Shown: positions 53,686 through 61,952, counted from the stretch's first letter. The stretch is 64,000 bases of DNA from Candidatus Rifleibacteriota bacterium (GCA_905236675.1 CAJOND010000004.1:1-64000); one strand, 5' to 3'. Notes: a model not told the origin generated them from the letters alone. Numbers and translations are program-made.

Positions 53686-54168
53686 TATAATTGATACTAG
53701 ATTTTGTATACCTGGGCAGTGACTTTCTCTTGTTCCTGCTATGTTTAATATATCAGGTTTTACTTTATTCAACCATTTCAAAATTTTCTTACAATTAGAA
53801 ATTATAAAATTATGCTTTATTTTATTAATAGTATTTTTATCTAACAAAAGAATATAGTAAGGCTTTTGCATTTCAATACAGAATTTAGTGGTAAGTAGAC
53901 TGCCTTTCGAATTAACGTCAGAAGAAAATATCAGTGTCGCATCGGAATCTCTAATATTCATTCTGGTTCTTGCTGGATAAAGAGAAGTTTTTGTTTCCAA
54001 CAAAGAATAGCGAGATGGTATCACTTTGTCTTCAGCTTTTCTGCCCAAAGGACACCATCCGCCATGCTTGATTCCTTTCTTTATAGCAAAATCAAGAGCT
54101 CCGCGGTCAGAACCTGTCTGACCGCCAGAGATTATTACCGATATTTTGTATTTTTTTAGTTGTTCCAT
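53593..54168 (-). CDS. SLOG/molybdenum-carrier-family protein
   Basis: The start at 54168 is preferred because the longer frame covers the end of the neighbour. 191 residues. ISGGQTGSDRGALDFAIKKG, HGGWCPLGRKAEDKVIPSRY and NIRDSDATLIFSS are the hallmarks of the putative molybdenum carrier protein group of the SLOG (LOG/DprA-like Rossmann) superfamily. The Gly-Gly-Gln-Thr loop should bind a nucleotide-like ligand, and members have been linked to molybdenum cofactor, but SLOG proteins are also used as nucleotide sensors in conflict systems. Last gene of a four-gene operon led by ssb. No ribosome site is outstanding. The C-terminal tail (SGKKQEWPPQK) is extra. Confidence 0.75.
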   Translation of the reverse strand: MEQLKKYKISVIISGGQTGSDRGALDFAIKKGIKHGGWCPLGRKAEDKVIPSRYSLLETKTSLYPARTRMNIRDSDATLIFSSDVNSKGSLLTTKFCIEMQKPYYILLLDKNTINKIKHNFIISNCKKILKWLNKVKPDILNIAGTRESHCPGIQNLVSIILDFVLENSGKKQEWPPQKPVTQNLFENFIF

Positions 54169-54187
54169 AACAACTTTAAGAAATAGT

Positions 54188-54640
54188 CTACGCCATCGCC
54201 ATTTGTGGGAAAAGAATACAACTTTGATATTTATGCATTTCTTCTTCGTTATTTCTTTCGCATAGCGGTGCAAGACATTCCTTCTCGAATAATGCATCAA
54301 ACATATAAAGCTGGTCTGTATGTTCCTTAGTCATCCTAAGCCACATATCACGCCTAGCTTCATAAGGTGCATTTTCAAAAAGATAACAAAGAAGTTCTGA
54401 CAATCCTTTTTTCACTAAGTTTTCCATAGTGTTTACAGCATTAGCCATGGCAAATTTTTCTTTCTGTCCTATAAAAGACAAAACCCATAAATCTCTGCTA
54501 CAAAGACCATCTTCAGAACAATTTCTAGCACAATCATTATTGCAAAGAAATATGTTACGAAAATGCAAAGGTATTTTTGCTGCCATTTCAGCCTTAAAAC
54601 ACTTAGAATCAATGTTTAACGGACAATTATTGCAATTCAT
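54188..54640 (-). CDS. Cysteine-rich protein, paralogue 1 of a tandem pair
   Basis: The start at 54640 is preferred because AAGGAGG lies 7 bases before it. 150 residues, not recognised. The N-terminal 55 residues carry a Cys pattern (CNNCPL, KCF, CNNDCARNCSEDGLC), enough for one or two metal sites. The rest is helical. It is similar to the next gene upstream: LLCYLFENAPYEARRDMW compares with LLISLFQAASKELRIKMW. No known family is evident to me. Position between its paralogue and the SLOG gene in the ssb operon suggests a shared role with DNA or nucleotide signals; this is inference. Confidence 0.65.
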   Translation of the reverse strand: MNCNNCPLNIDSKCFKAEMAAKIPLHFRNIFLCNNDCARNCSEDGLCSRDLWVLSFIGQKEKFAMANAVNTMENLVKKGLSELLCYLFENAPYEARRDMWLRMTKEHTDQLYMFDALFEKECLAPLCERNNEEEMHKYQSCILFPQMAMA

Positions 54641-54653
54641 AGTTTTGCCCTCC

Positions 54654-55130
54654 TTATAGGGTATAGATTTGCTTGAAATACCTTCCACTATACTGGTTAG
54701 AAACGATAGCTTCCACGTATTTGTTTTCTAATCCTTTGCTAGCAGAGGTAAAATTGTTTAATTCTTCCAAACCAGAAGCAGCAAATATCGGATTTAGCAT
54801 CCACAAACTTCTTGGCTCGTTTTCTTCTAACCAGTTCCACATTTTGATTCTAAGTTCTTTACTTGCTGCTTGAAACAAAGATATTAGCAAAGCTCTATCT
54901 CTACCAATCAAAGCTGTTCTTAAGCTTTCCAAAGCAAGACCTTCTGCCAATTCATCTTCACGGTAAAGATTTTCTATTACGTAATAGTCCATAAAACATC
55001 TAGTTCCTATATTCTTTGCACAAAAGCTTTCAGAGCAATGATTACATGTGTTTTTACATATAGGGTTATCGCATTTAGGAGCATCTGTATTATTTGCAGG
55101 ATTAAAAGGACAAGAATTACAGCACATCAT
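54654..55130 (-). CDS. Cysteine-rich protein, paralogue 2 of a tandem pair
   Basis: 158 residues. The start at 55130 has GAGGGG 8 bases before it; an ATG follows at once. The N-terminus reads MMCCNSCPFNP, then KCDNPICKNTCNHCSESFCAK, about ten cysteines in the first 45 residues, in a spacing that suggests metal binding. A helical region follows (LRTALIGRDRALLISLFQAA; RIKMWNWLEENEPRSLWMLN), parallel to the neighbouring paralogue. The two genes are 13 bases apart. Not a known zinc-finger family by eye. The ssb gene lies 22 bases upstream. Confidence 0.65.
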   Translation of the reverse strand: MMCCNSCPFNPANNTDAPKCDNPICKNTCNHCSESFCAKNIGTRCFMDYYVIENLYREDELAEGLALESLRTALIGRDRALLISLFQAASKELRIKMWNWLEENEPRSLWMLNPIFAASGLEELNNFTSASKGLENKYVEAIVSNQYSGRYFKQIYTL

Positions 55131-55152
55131 ATTGTTTTCCCCTCTCTTTTTA

Positions 55153-55626
55153 TTAGAATGGTGTAGCTTCAGCTAATTCTTTGACCTGTCTTTTTACAGG
55201 TTTTTTAGCCATAGAAGTCTTTTTAGTTGTTATTTTAGATGATTCACAAAAATTATCATCGTCTTCTGATTCTTCTACAGATTCTGAACTGCGACTGTTA
55301 TTTTCGAGGAACACAACATTATTGCAATTAATGCGAGTAATATACTGCATTTTTCCCTGTCTATCTTCGTATTTATCACATTCAATACGACCTTCAACCA
55401 TAACAGGACGACCTTTTTTCAAATATTTTGCACAATTTTCAGCCAAACTGCCCCAAGCAATTAAATTGATAAAAGAAGTCTTCTTTAACATTTTGCCATC
55501 TTTGTCTTTCCAAAAATCATTAATTGCAATAGACATAGTTGTGAACTTACGATTAGAAGAAGTTACCTTCAATTCGGGATCACGGGTTAAATTACCTGCT
55601 ACCATAACGCGGTTAAGACTTACCAT
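55153..55626 (-). CDS. ssb: Single-stranded DNA-binding protein
   Basis: 157 residues. The OB-fold (about 1-108) starts LNRVMVAGNLTRDPELKVT and has GRPVMVEGRIECDKYED and QYITRINCNNVVFLEN. The tail is unusual: an acidic stretch (EESEDDDNFCESS) is followed by a Lys/Thr-rich run and the end is ATPF, whereas typical SSB tails end in an acidic tip such as DDDIPF. The final Pro-Phe needed for partner binding is kept but the acidic part is displaced. A good AAGGAG precedes the start. First gene of the four-gene operon with the cysteine-rich pair and the SLOG protein. Confidence 0.92.
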   Translation of the reverse strand: MVSLNRVMVAGNLTRDPELKVTSSNRKFTTMSIAINDFWKDKDGKMLKKTSFINLIAWGSLAENCAKYLKKGRPVMVEGRIECDKYEDRQGKMQYITRINCNNVVFLENNSRSSESVEESEDDDNFCESSKITTKKTSMAKKPVKRQVKELAEATPF

Positions 55627-55660
55627 AAACTTATATCTCCTTATTGGTTCTTATAAAATT

Positions 55661-55683
55661 TGTGCAATTTTTTAACTTGCACA
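55661..55683. promoter_or_regulatory. Inverted repeat upstream of ssb
   Basis: TGTGCAA and TTGCACA are perfect 7-bp arms with a 9-base spacer, 35-57 bases upstream of the ssb start, in the promoter zone. It could be an operator; the spacing differs from known LexA boxes. Confidence 0.35.
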
Positions 55684-55799
55684 TAGAATAATCAACCGAA
55701 AAAGGAAAATCAGACAAAAAAGTTCAAAAAATTTTCATGTTCGTGATTAATTTCACAAGTATAGCTGCTAAACTGATGCCAAAAGCAAATTCAAACCCT

Positions 55800-56122
55800 A
55801 GACAGATCTCCAGAATATTTTAAGCCGGCGGTGAAGCGACTCCTCACTCCGATGCTCCACAAAAATGCCTTTGGCATTGTTGGGGGAGCTGTCAACTAGG
55901 CTGACTGAGGGGGTCTTAAAAAGTGCCCGAAAGGAGGCTGTCCGAAAACTAATTTTTAAGTCCAAATAAGATTGTTCTAATTGCCTCCACATTTTTCATA
56001 AAACGTATAGCGTATGGGCTTTAGCCCTAAAAGAATTACGTTTATGACAATGGGTAGGCTACAACAAATAAATACTGATTTTTCATCAAATTTCTAGTTT
56101 TCAGACAAGTTCCGAAAGGGTA
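55800..56122. mobile_element. Composite repeat: REP-like block plus MITE-like element
   Basis: The 610-base gap 55627-56236 has no gene. At 55800-55922 a GC-richer block contains AATGCCTTTGGCATT, GGGGGAGCTGTCAACTAGG and CTGACTGAGGGGGT. At 55923-56122 lies an element with inverted ends: GGAGGCTGTCCGAAAACTA (55933-55951) and TCTAGTTTTCAGACAAGTTCC (56092-56112, the 3' arm), and an inner GGGCTTTAGCCC hairpin at about 56016. A 64-residue frame across it on the minus strand is not credible. Confidence 0.55.
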
Positions 56123-56133
56123 CTACATCATAA

Positions 56134-56175
56134 AATCAAAAAAGCTACAAACTAAAGTTTGTAGCTTTTTTGATT
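56134..56175. terminator. Bidirectional terminator
   Basis: AATCAAAAAAGCTACAAAC and GTTTGTAGCTTTTTTGATT form a perfect 19-bp stem with a TAAA loop. It ends the minus-strand Asn/Tyr-rich protein gene at 56237. Confidence 0.9.
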
Positions 56176-56236
56176 AAACTTTACTTATAGGAAGCTAGTT
56201 TTTTTATTGGCATATATCCATGGTAAAAAATATTTT

Positions 56237-56713
56237 TTAATCTTCATTTTGATAATCAGAATCATACGCTTCATTTTCGTAATTATCATTTTGATAGTTA
56301 GAATCATATGTTTCATTATCGTAACTATCGTTATGATAATTATTGTTGTAAGATTTATTTTGATTATTAAAACGATAGTTCTGATTATCATGGTTGTAAG
56401 ATTCATCTTGATTATCAGAATAATTATTCATGCGTTCATTTATCATTTCAATTGCTTTATCAACATCTTCTTTATCTATGCCTAAATCTTCATAACTAAA
56501 CTTAACTTCTTCGGAATATCCTTCTACATCACTAGATTTTACTTCAACAATACCAGAGTCTGTAAGGATTCTATATACTCCATTTGAGCAACCTAGATTT
56601 TTACCAGAGACTTCTGATCCATCCTTTAAAGTTAAAGTAGTAACTCTTACTTCAGCAAAACCTATTTGCGAACATAAAAAAAACGCAAACATAAACATTA
56701 ATAGTTTCTTCAT
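56237..56713 (-). CDS. Small exported protein with Asn/Tyr/Asp-rich tail
   Basis: 158 residues with a signal peptide (about 1-20, ending GFAE). Residues about 24-66 (VTTLTLKDGSEVSGKNLGCS; RILTDSGIVEVKSSDVEGYS) form a small beta fold of the kind found in Gly-rich SH3-like domains of secreted proteins. A helical bit follows and the last 60 residues are Asn/Tyr/Asp/Glu-rich repeats (DSNYQNDNYENEAYDSDYQN). Such tails may be sticky or bind metal. No enzyme motif. Monocistronic, with a strong terminator. Confidence 0.6.
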   Translation of the reverse strand: MKKLLMFMFAFFLCSQIGFAEVRVTTLTLKDGSEVSGKNLGCSNGVYRILTDSGIVEVKSSDVEGYSEEVKFSYEDLGIDKEDVDKAIEMINERMNNYSDNQDESYNHDNQNYRFNNQNKSYNNNYHNDSYDNETYDSNYQNDNYENEAYDSDYQNED

Positions 56714-56803
56714 TTTTTATAACTCCTATCTATATATTTTATAATTATACAAACAAAAAAAAATTTTGTTAAATGTTTGCTTTGTGGTGGTAAAAAATCA
56801 TAG

Positions 56804-56832
56804 TTGAAAGAACAAATAATAGGCTATATAAT
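56804..56832 (+). promoter_or_regulatory. Sigma-70-type promoter
   Basis: TTGAAA (56804-56809), 17 bases, TATAAT (56827-56832), with a GGAAGG ribosome site and start at 56856. Boxes and spacing are near ideal. Transcription start is expected near 56839. Confidence 0.65.
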
Positions 56833-56855
56833 ATTTTGACTGGAAGGAAAGATAA

Positions 56856-57941
56856 ATGTCTAGCGGTAGTATAGCTCAATTTACAGCTTATAATAATTTT
56901 ATAAATAATCCGTCGCCTGAAAATGCACTAGATTTTGTATTCTCCTGTCACAATTATATAACTGTACTGGCTGCAAAGTGGCATGAACCAAACATGACCA
57001 GAAAAGCAAAAATTAATGAAATAATAAGTGAAATGTATCTTATTTTATTAGAAGATTTTTCTTCAGGAAAATCTATAAGTTGTCAATCTGCTTTTGCATA
57101 TCTTGATTCTAAGCTAAGAAGGCTTGTTAATCCTGCCCGACCTCATTTTTTTTCTAATATAGAAGATGTTTCTCCAAATATAATCTCTAGTCGTGACAAA
57201 TTTACTTTTGAAAAAATCAACATGACTAAAGAGATTGTTAAAATCATTAGAAGAAACTTATTAGAAGATTCTTTTGATGATAGTGGTCTGGTTATTTTTC
57301 TATTTATACACATTTATCCTAAGGTTCGTTGGATAAGTGAATTATTAGCAAAAAGAGAAAATATTTCCGCCGAAGATAGATATAATGCTGATTTAAAAAG
57401 AATGAACCGTTTTAATAATAGTCTGCGTGTTCACTTCAACAGTATTTCTAATGGAAACTGGAGAGAAATAACTAATTGGAGCCATTCGGAACGTAGCCAT
57501 CTTGCTTGGAAAATCATCAATATATGTCCAGAAGAAGTAGATTCTAACACTGCAGATTATCTAGCCCCCTTAGACAACTGGCGTGAAAATTTTGATATTC
57601 ATAACCCACAGAATCTCAACAATTTAGCGATAGCAGAAAAAGTTTATAAATCAATGACTGAAGCTTTCCAAAAAACAAATATCAATTTGAAAGTTGCAGA
57701 AAGAACAGATTTTTGGGGGAAATCAACAGATATTATTTCTATGCTTATCGGTGATTTTTATAAAGAAAAAATGCTATTTGAAGAATCTGTTAGCGATTTC
57801 AGTTTATATGATACTACTCCAGAAAAAAATGCTGAATCTGATAGTGAATTTATTGAAATAGCTAACGAACTTAATAAATGGTTTGGGAAACTTCTATCTG
57901 AGCGAAACAAACGTGCAGTTCAGAATACTTTGAACTGGTAA
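56856..57941 (+). CDS. Unknown protein with sigma-factor-like N-terminus
   Basis: 361 residues, not firmly recognised. The N-terminal 80 residues (NALDFVFSCHNYITVLAAKW; INEIISEMYLILLEDFSSGK; SAFAYLDSKLRRLVNP) resemble sigma-70 region 2 of ECF factors, including the helix pair that binds core RNA polymerase. The middle and end (WRENFDIHNPQNLNNLAIAE; NELNKWFGKLLSERNKRAV) have helices but no obvious region 4. It is directly followed (about 19 bases) by the ribonuclease gene, so the pair forms an operon from a strong promoter. A role in RNA or transcription control is inferred. Confidence 0.4.
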   Translation: MSSGSIAQFTAYNNFINNPSPENALDFVFSCHNYITVLAAKWHEPNMTRKAKINEIISEMYLILLEDFSSGKSISCQSAFAYLDSKLRRLVNPARPHFFSNIEDVSPNIISSRDKFTFEKINMTKEIVKIIRRNLLEDSFDDSGLVIFLFIHIYPKVRWISELLAKRENISAEDRYNADLKRMNRFNNSLRVHFNSISNGNWREITNWSHSERSHLAWKIINICPEEVDSNTADYLAPLDNWRENFDIHNPQNLNNLAIAEKVYKSMTEAFQKTNINLKVAERTDFWGKSTDIISMLIGDFYKEKMLFEESVSDFSLYDTTPEKNAESDSEFIEIANELNKWFGKLLSERNKRAVQNTLNW

Positions 57942-57960
57942 ACAATTATTGGAGAAAAGA

Positions 57961-59952
57961 ATGAATCTTTCGTCTGGTTATATAATTGAATTCGTAGCAA
58001 AAGGGTCTGTTCCAGAAGCTGCAGTAGTTTTAAGTATCTCTGGATCCAATGTCAGAATCATGTTGACAAACGGCAAAGAAACCAATATTCCTGAGAAAAA
58101 GATTCTTTATTCATCAAACCGTTCTTTAACTTCAGTTTCCAACAAAGAAAACTGCAAACAAAACTTAATAAATATCAACAACGCCAGAAATGAAATTGCC
58201 GAAAAAATTGATTTGGCTGAAATAAGAGAACTATTAGTAGAAGACCCTAAATTTTATGAGCTTTCAGAAATAGCCGAATTTCTTTATGATTCAAACGATT
58301 GCGATTCAATAGCTGCATTACTTAGAAAACTAAGCGATGACCATATTTACTTCAAAAACAAGAACAATACTTTCCAGCCTGTTTCTGAAGAAGCCTTAAA
58401 ACAAGCTATTGAACTTCAAAAGAAAAAAGAGCTTCAAGCCCAAGAAGAAAGTTTGTTGGTAGAATCTCTAAAGAATTTATTAGCAAATGGTCAATTTGAT
58501 GAAAGCATGAAACCATACTTACAGGATTTAAAAGATTTTGTAGTCTTAGGTGAAGAAGCAAATATATCTAAAAAGCTGTTTAATTCATTAATTAAAGCTT
58601 CAATAAATAACAACAGAAAAGTTTTCCAAGCATTGGTCAGAGCAGGAATATTAAACGAAGACGAAAACTTTGATTTAATAAAATACAGAACCCCCATTTC
58701 TTTTTCTGAAGAACAGAAAAAGGAAGCCGATGAATTAAGCAAGTTAGATATAAAATCATTAAATAGATCAGATCTAACACATTTAAAAACCTGGGCAATA
58801 GATAGTCCTGGTTCTAAAGACCGTGACGATGCTTTTTCTTTTGAAAAGAAAGATGATGGCTACATTCTTTGGATTCACATCGCAGACCCTTCCGAAATAA
58901 TAAAACCAGATACTATATTAGATAAAGAAGCTTCCAGAAGAGGCAGTTCAGTTTATATGCCAGATTTACGTATAAACATGTTCCCGGAAATCATAAGCGA
59001 AAGTCTTTTAAGCCTAGACGAAAACGGAGAGAAACTTGCACTTAGCTTCGCTTTAGAATTCTCTTCTGACTACCAATTAAAAAACACTTCTATTAGCAAA
59101 TCTATTATAAAAGTGGAAAAAGCTACGTCTTATCCATCGGCAAATGAAATGTTAGACAGTGACAATTGGTTAAAATCCGCTTATTTATTTTCTGAAAGTC
59201 TTAAACAGGAACGATTAAAAAATGGTGCTATTATTATTCCCAGACAACCAGAGCTAGAAATAAAAGTTATAGATGGCGAAATTATTATAGAACATGAAAA
59301 TAGAGACGAATTAACAGCTGGAATGATAGCTGAATTTATGATTTGGGTTAATCACGCTGTAGCAAAATGGTTCCATAACAATTCAATACCTTGTTTATAC
59401 AGAGTTCAGGAAGGGGATTCTGAAACAACAATACCCCCTAGTGATACTTTTGACCCTGTTTTGTTTTGGACAAGTCTTAGACTTATGCGAAAAACTACAG
59501 TAGGAGCAGATTTTGGCAAACATTTTTCTTTAGGTGTGATAGGTTATACGCAGATTTCTTCACCTCTTAGACGTTATTCTGACCTGCTTTTACATAGACA
59601 AATAAAAGCATTCTTAGACGGACAGCCCACAATGACTCAAGAAGAATTAAACAAAAGGGTTATGATTTCAGATATTGCTGTAGACCACGCCGAAGATACC
59701 ATGAAAGATCGTGAAAGATACTTCATGCTTAAATACTTGAAACAACAGCAGAAAAATTCTGAAGTCATTTTTGATGGTGTTATAGTTGATTCGGGTCTTA
59801 CAGAAGTAAATTTCTACGTAGATTTCTTATGTTCGTTCAGACATTGCCGAAAGCCAAGTTTTGACGTGACTCCAGGCATGAAAGTTAAAGTAAAAGTCAA
59901 TCAAATAGACCTTTTCGATAATATAATTAGATTTGATTTAAGGAAAAACTAA
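57961..59952 (+). CDS. RNase II/R-family exoribonuclease
   Basis: The ATG at 57961 is preferred; a TTG 12 bases earlier overlaps its GGAGAAAAGA ribosome site. 663 residues. The RNB domain (about 280-600) has AIDSPGSKDRDDAFS with the catalytic Asp cluster, HIADPSEIIKPDTILDKEAS, RGSSVYMPDLRINMFPEIIS and SSPLRRYSDLLLHRQIKAFL. The C-terminal S1-like tail is short (about 620-663). The N-terminal half is not the usual cold-shock pair, but a Glu/Lys-rich helical region. It degrades RNA from the 3' end. It is one base from the convergent DUF3806-like gene. Confidence 0.88.
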   Translation: MNLSSGYIIEFVAKGSVPEAAVVLSISGSNVRIMLTNGKETNIPEKKILYSSNRSLTSVSNKENCKQNLININNARNEIAEKIDLAEIRELLVEDPKFYELSEIAEFLYDSNDCDSIAALLRKLSDDHIYFKNKNNTFQPVSEEALKQAIELQKKKELQAQEESLLVESLKNLLANGQFDESMKPYLQDLKDFVVLGEEANISKKLFNSLIKASINNNRKVFQALVRAGILNEDENFDLIKYRTPISFSEEQKKEADELSKLDIKSLNRSDLTHLKTWAIDSPGSKDRDDAFSFEKKDDGYILWIHIADPSEIIKPDTILDKEASRRGSSVYMPDLRINMFPEIISESLLSLDENGEKLALSFALEFSSDYQLKNTSISKSIIKVEKATSYPSANEMLDSDNWLKSAYLFSESLKQERLKNGAIIIPRQPELEIKVIDGEIIIEHENRDELTAGMIAEFMIWVNHAVAKWFHNNSIPCLYRVQEGDSETTIPPSDTFDPVLFWTSLRLMRKTTVGADFGKHFSLGVIGYTQISSPLRRYSDLLLHRQIKAFLDGQPTMTQEELNKRVMISDIAVDHAEDTMKDRERYFMLKYLKQQQKNSEVIFDGVIVDSGLTEVNFYVDFLCSFRHCRKPSFDVTPGMKVKVKVNQIDLFDNIIRFDLRKN

Positions 59953-59953
59953 T

Positions 59954-60451
59954 CTAATTTCCAAGTGACTCAAGATGCTTTTTAATAGCGTCATGCATTG
60001 GCTTAAAGAATGGCTCGGTATCTAACTCCGGTTCTATTCTCTTCCAGACCGTATTTATTGGATAAACTACGCTGCCAGTTTTATCGTCTATAAGAGCTTT
60101 TTCTGTTCCTAGATGGTCTTCAATGATCTGCCACTCAAAACCAAATTCAGACTTTAACATTTCACCGAAAAGACAGCCGAAAGCATTAGCCATAACTTCA
60201 TTTTCATCTTTATCATTAGAATCACCATCGGTCCAGATGCCGAAAAGAACTCCCATAGCTCCTTCAGTTTCTTTTTGGTCAGATTTTTTATCTGCCCAAA
60301 GCTTGAAAACTTTATCTAGACCTTCATAAGTAACTGGACCAGAATCTTTTTTCATGAAAGCAGCATAGATTTCTCTGCCTTTATTTGCATTTAAAGCAAT
60401 TAAAGATAAATCTTTACGATTTAAACCTATAATTTTTGGTGACATATTCAT
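59954..60451 (-). CDS. DUF3806-like cytosolic protein
   Basis: 165 residues, no signal or membrane segment. The middle and end (AMGVLFGIWTDGDSNDKDEN; FGCLFGEMLKSEFGFEWQII; DDKTGSVVYPINTVWKRIEP) resemble the DUF3806 family, whose members have a Gly-rich helix start, an EW motif and a Val-x-Pro closing strand. Function unknown. A run of Asp/Asn is inserted in the first helix region. The start (60451) is followed by a second in-frame Met at residue 3. Converges with the ribonuclease gene. Confidence 0.55.
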   Translation of the reverse strand: MNMSPKIIGLNRKDLSLIALNANKGREIYAAFMKKDSGPVTYEGLDKVFKLWADKKSDQKETEGAMGVLFGIWTDGDSNDKDENEVMANAFGCLFGEMLKSEFGFEWQIIEDHLGTEKALIDDKTGSVVYPINTVWKRIEPELDTEPFFKPMHDAIKKHLESLGN

Positions 60452-60740
60452 TTGCTTTTTCTCTTTTTACTTTAAAAATTTAGTTTTACGTGCTAAAACA
60501 TCTATATTATTAACACAGCACTTAAATTATAAAAGTTTATGTTTAATAGTAATTGCTACAAAACCTTTTAGGTTTTTATTGGTGTTATGGGTGTTTGGTT
60601 TTATTGTTCAACCACACCAATCACAACAACTTACTTTTGTAAGTTACAATGGCTTGGAAACATATAAATTTTATCTTTTAAATGCATAAATAATAATTTA
60701 TCACAGATTTTTTCAGTATAAAAGGAGCCAATTTAAAATT
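60452..60740. other. Gene-free leader region before acetate kinase
   Basis: No gene. ATTGGTGT (60578-60585) and ACACCAAT (60614-60621) are perfect inverted arms, with an inner GGTGTTTGGTT/AACCACACC pairing as a competing structure, and CTTAC-TTTT-GTAAG at about 60630-60643. The region could be a structured leader for the acetate kinase gene, whose own ribosome site is AAAGGAG just before 60741. No known riboswitch is recognised. Confidence 0.45.
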
Positions 60741-61949
60741 ATGGCAGATTCTAAAATTATTTTGATCGTAAACTGCGGAAGTTCTTCTCTTAAGTATGCT
60801 GTTATGAGAATGCCTGAACGTGAACAGCTCGGCAAAGGTCTTGTTGAAAGAATAGGCCTTGAAATGGGTCACCTTGAACAAAAGGCCAACGGCAAGGTTT
60901 ACGAAGTAAATCAGAAGATTGAAAACCATAAAGTAGCCATGGAACTAGTCATGAAAGCTATGACTGATTCAGAAAAGGGTATCATTAAAGATACAAAAGA
61001 AATTGCAGCAATCGGCCATAGAGTTCTCCATGGCGGCCAGTATTATTACGACTCAATCGTCATCAACGGCGATGTTAAGAAAGCCATCAGAGACTGTTTC
61101 GATTTGGGTCCATTGCACAATCCAGCAAACCTTATGGGTATTGAAGCTTGTGAAGCCGCTATGCCAGGACTTCCCAATGTTGCTGTTTTCGATACTGCTT
61201 TCGGTATGGCAATGCCTGAAAAAGCTTATTTGTATGCTATTCCCCATGAATACTACGAAAAATACAGCATCCGTCGCTACGGTTTCCACGGAACAAGCCA
61301 CAAGTTCGTTTCTAATGAAGCAATTAAGTTTGCTAACCTCGACCCTAAAAATGCAAAAGTTATCGTTTGTCATTTAGGGAATGGTGCAAGCATTTCGGCT
61401 TCAATCGGCGGTAAGTGTGTTGATACTTCTATGGGTCTCACTCCTCTCGAAGGTTTGATTATGGGTACCAGAAGCGGCGACGTAGACCCCGCAGTTCTTC
61501 AGTTCATTATGAACAAAGAAAAACTCACTCCAGATCAGATGCTTAACATTCTTAACAAGAAGTCTGGTGTTCTTGGTATGAGCGGTGGCGTTTCAAGCGA
61601 CTTCAGAGATATCAACAAAGCTAAAGAAGAAGGCAATCACCTTGCTGAAGTAGCTCTTGATGCTTTCATTTACAGAGTTGTTAAATACGTTGGTGCTTAT
61701 GTTGCTGCAATGAACGGTGTTGATGCAATCTGTTTCTGCGCTGGTGTTGGTGAAAACGACATTCAGGCAAGAAAGATTATTTGTGAACATCTTAGCTACT
61801 TAGGTATTAAGATTGACGATAAAGCCAACAATGTTCGTGGTGAAAGAAGAGTTATCTCTGCACCGGATTCTAAAGTAAAAGTAATTCTTCTTCCAACAAA
61901 TGAAGAATTGCAAATTGCTATAGACACTTACGAATTGACTAATAAGTAA
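60741..61949 (+). CDS. ackA: Acetate kinase
   Basis: 402 residues. Family motifs: LIVNCGSSSLKYAV at 8-21, HRVLHGGQYYYDS near 93-105, FDTAFGMAMPE near 152, YGFHGTSHKFV near 179 and CHLGNGASISA near 213, covering the ATP-grasp-like actin fold and the acetate pocket. Codon use is clearly more GC-rich than the neighbours, so it is highly expressed. It makes ATP and acetate from acetyl phosphate. No phosphotransacetylase gene is adjacent. The region upstream has a possibly structured leader, and a strong terminator follows. Confidence 0.97.
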   Translation: MADSKIILIVNCGSSSLKYAVMRMPEREQLGKGLVERIGLEMGHLEQKANGKVYEVNQKIENHKVAMELVMKAMTDSEKGIIKDTKEIAAIGHRVLHGGQYYYDSIVINGDVKKAIRDCFDLGPLHNPANLMGIEACEAAMPGLPNVAVFDTAFGMAMPEKAYLYAIPHEYYEKYSIRRYGFHGTSHKFVSNEAIKFANLDPKNAKVIVCHLGNGASISASIGGKCVDTSMGLTPLEGLIMGTRSGDVDPAVLQFIMNKEKLTPDQMLNILNKKSGVLGMSGGVSSDFRDINKAKEEGNHLAEVALDAFIYRVVKYVGAYVAAMNGVDAICFCAGVGENDIQARKIICEHLSYLGIKIDDKANNVRGERRVISAPDSKVKVILLPTNEELQIAIDTYELTNK

Positions 61950-61952
61950 AAT

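Noticed and set aside
55798-55992. 64-residue minus-strand frame
   Set aside because: It lies across the REP-like and MITE-like repeats and matches no protein pattern; the frame comes from repeat sequence.
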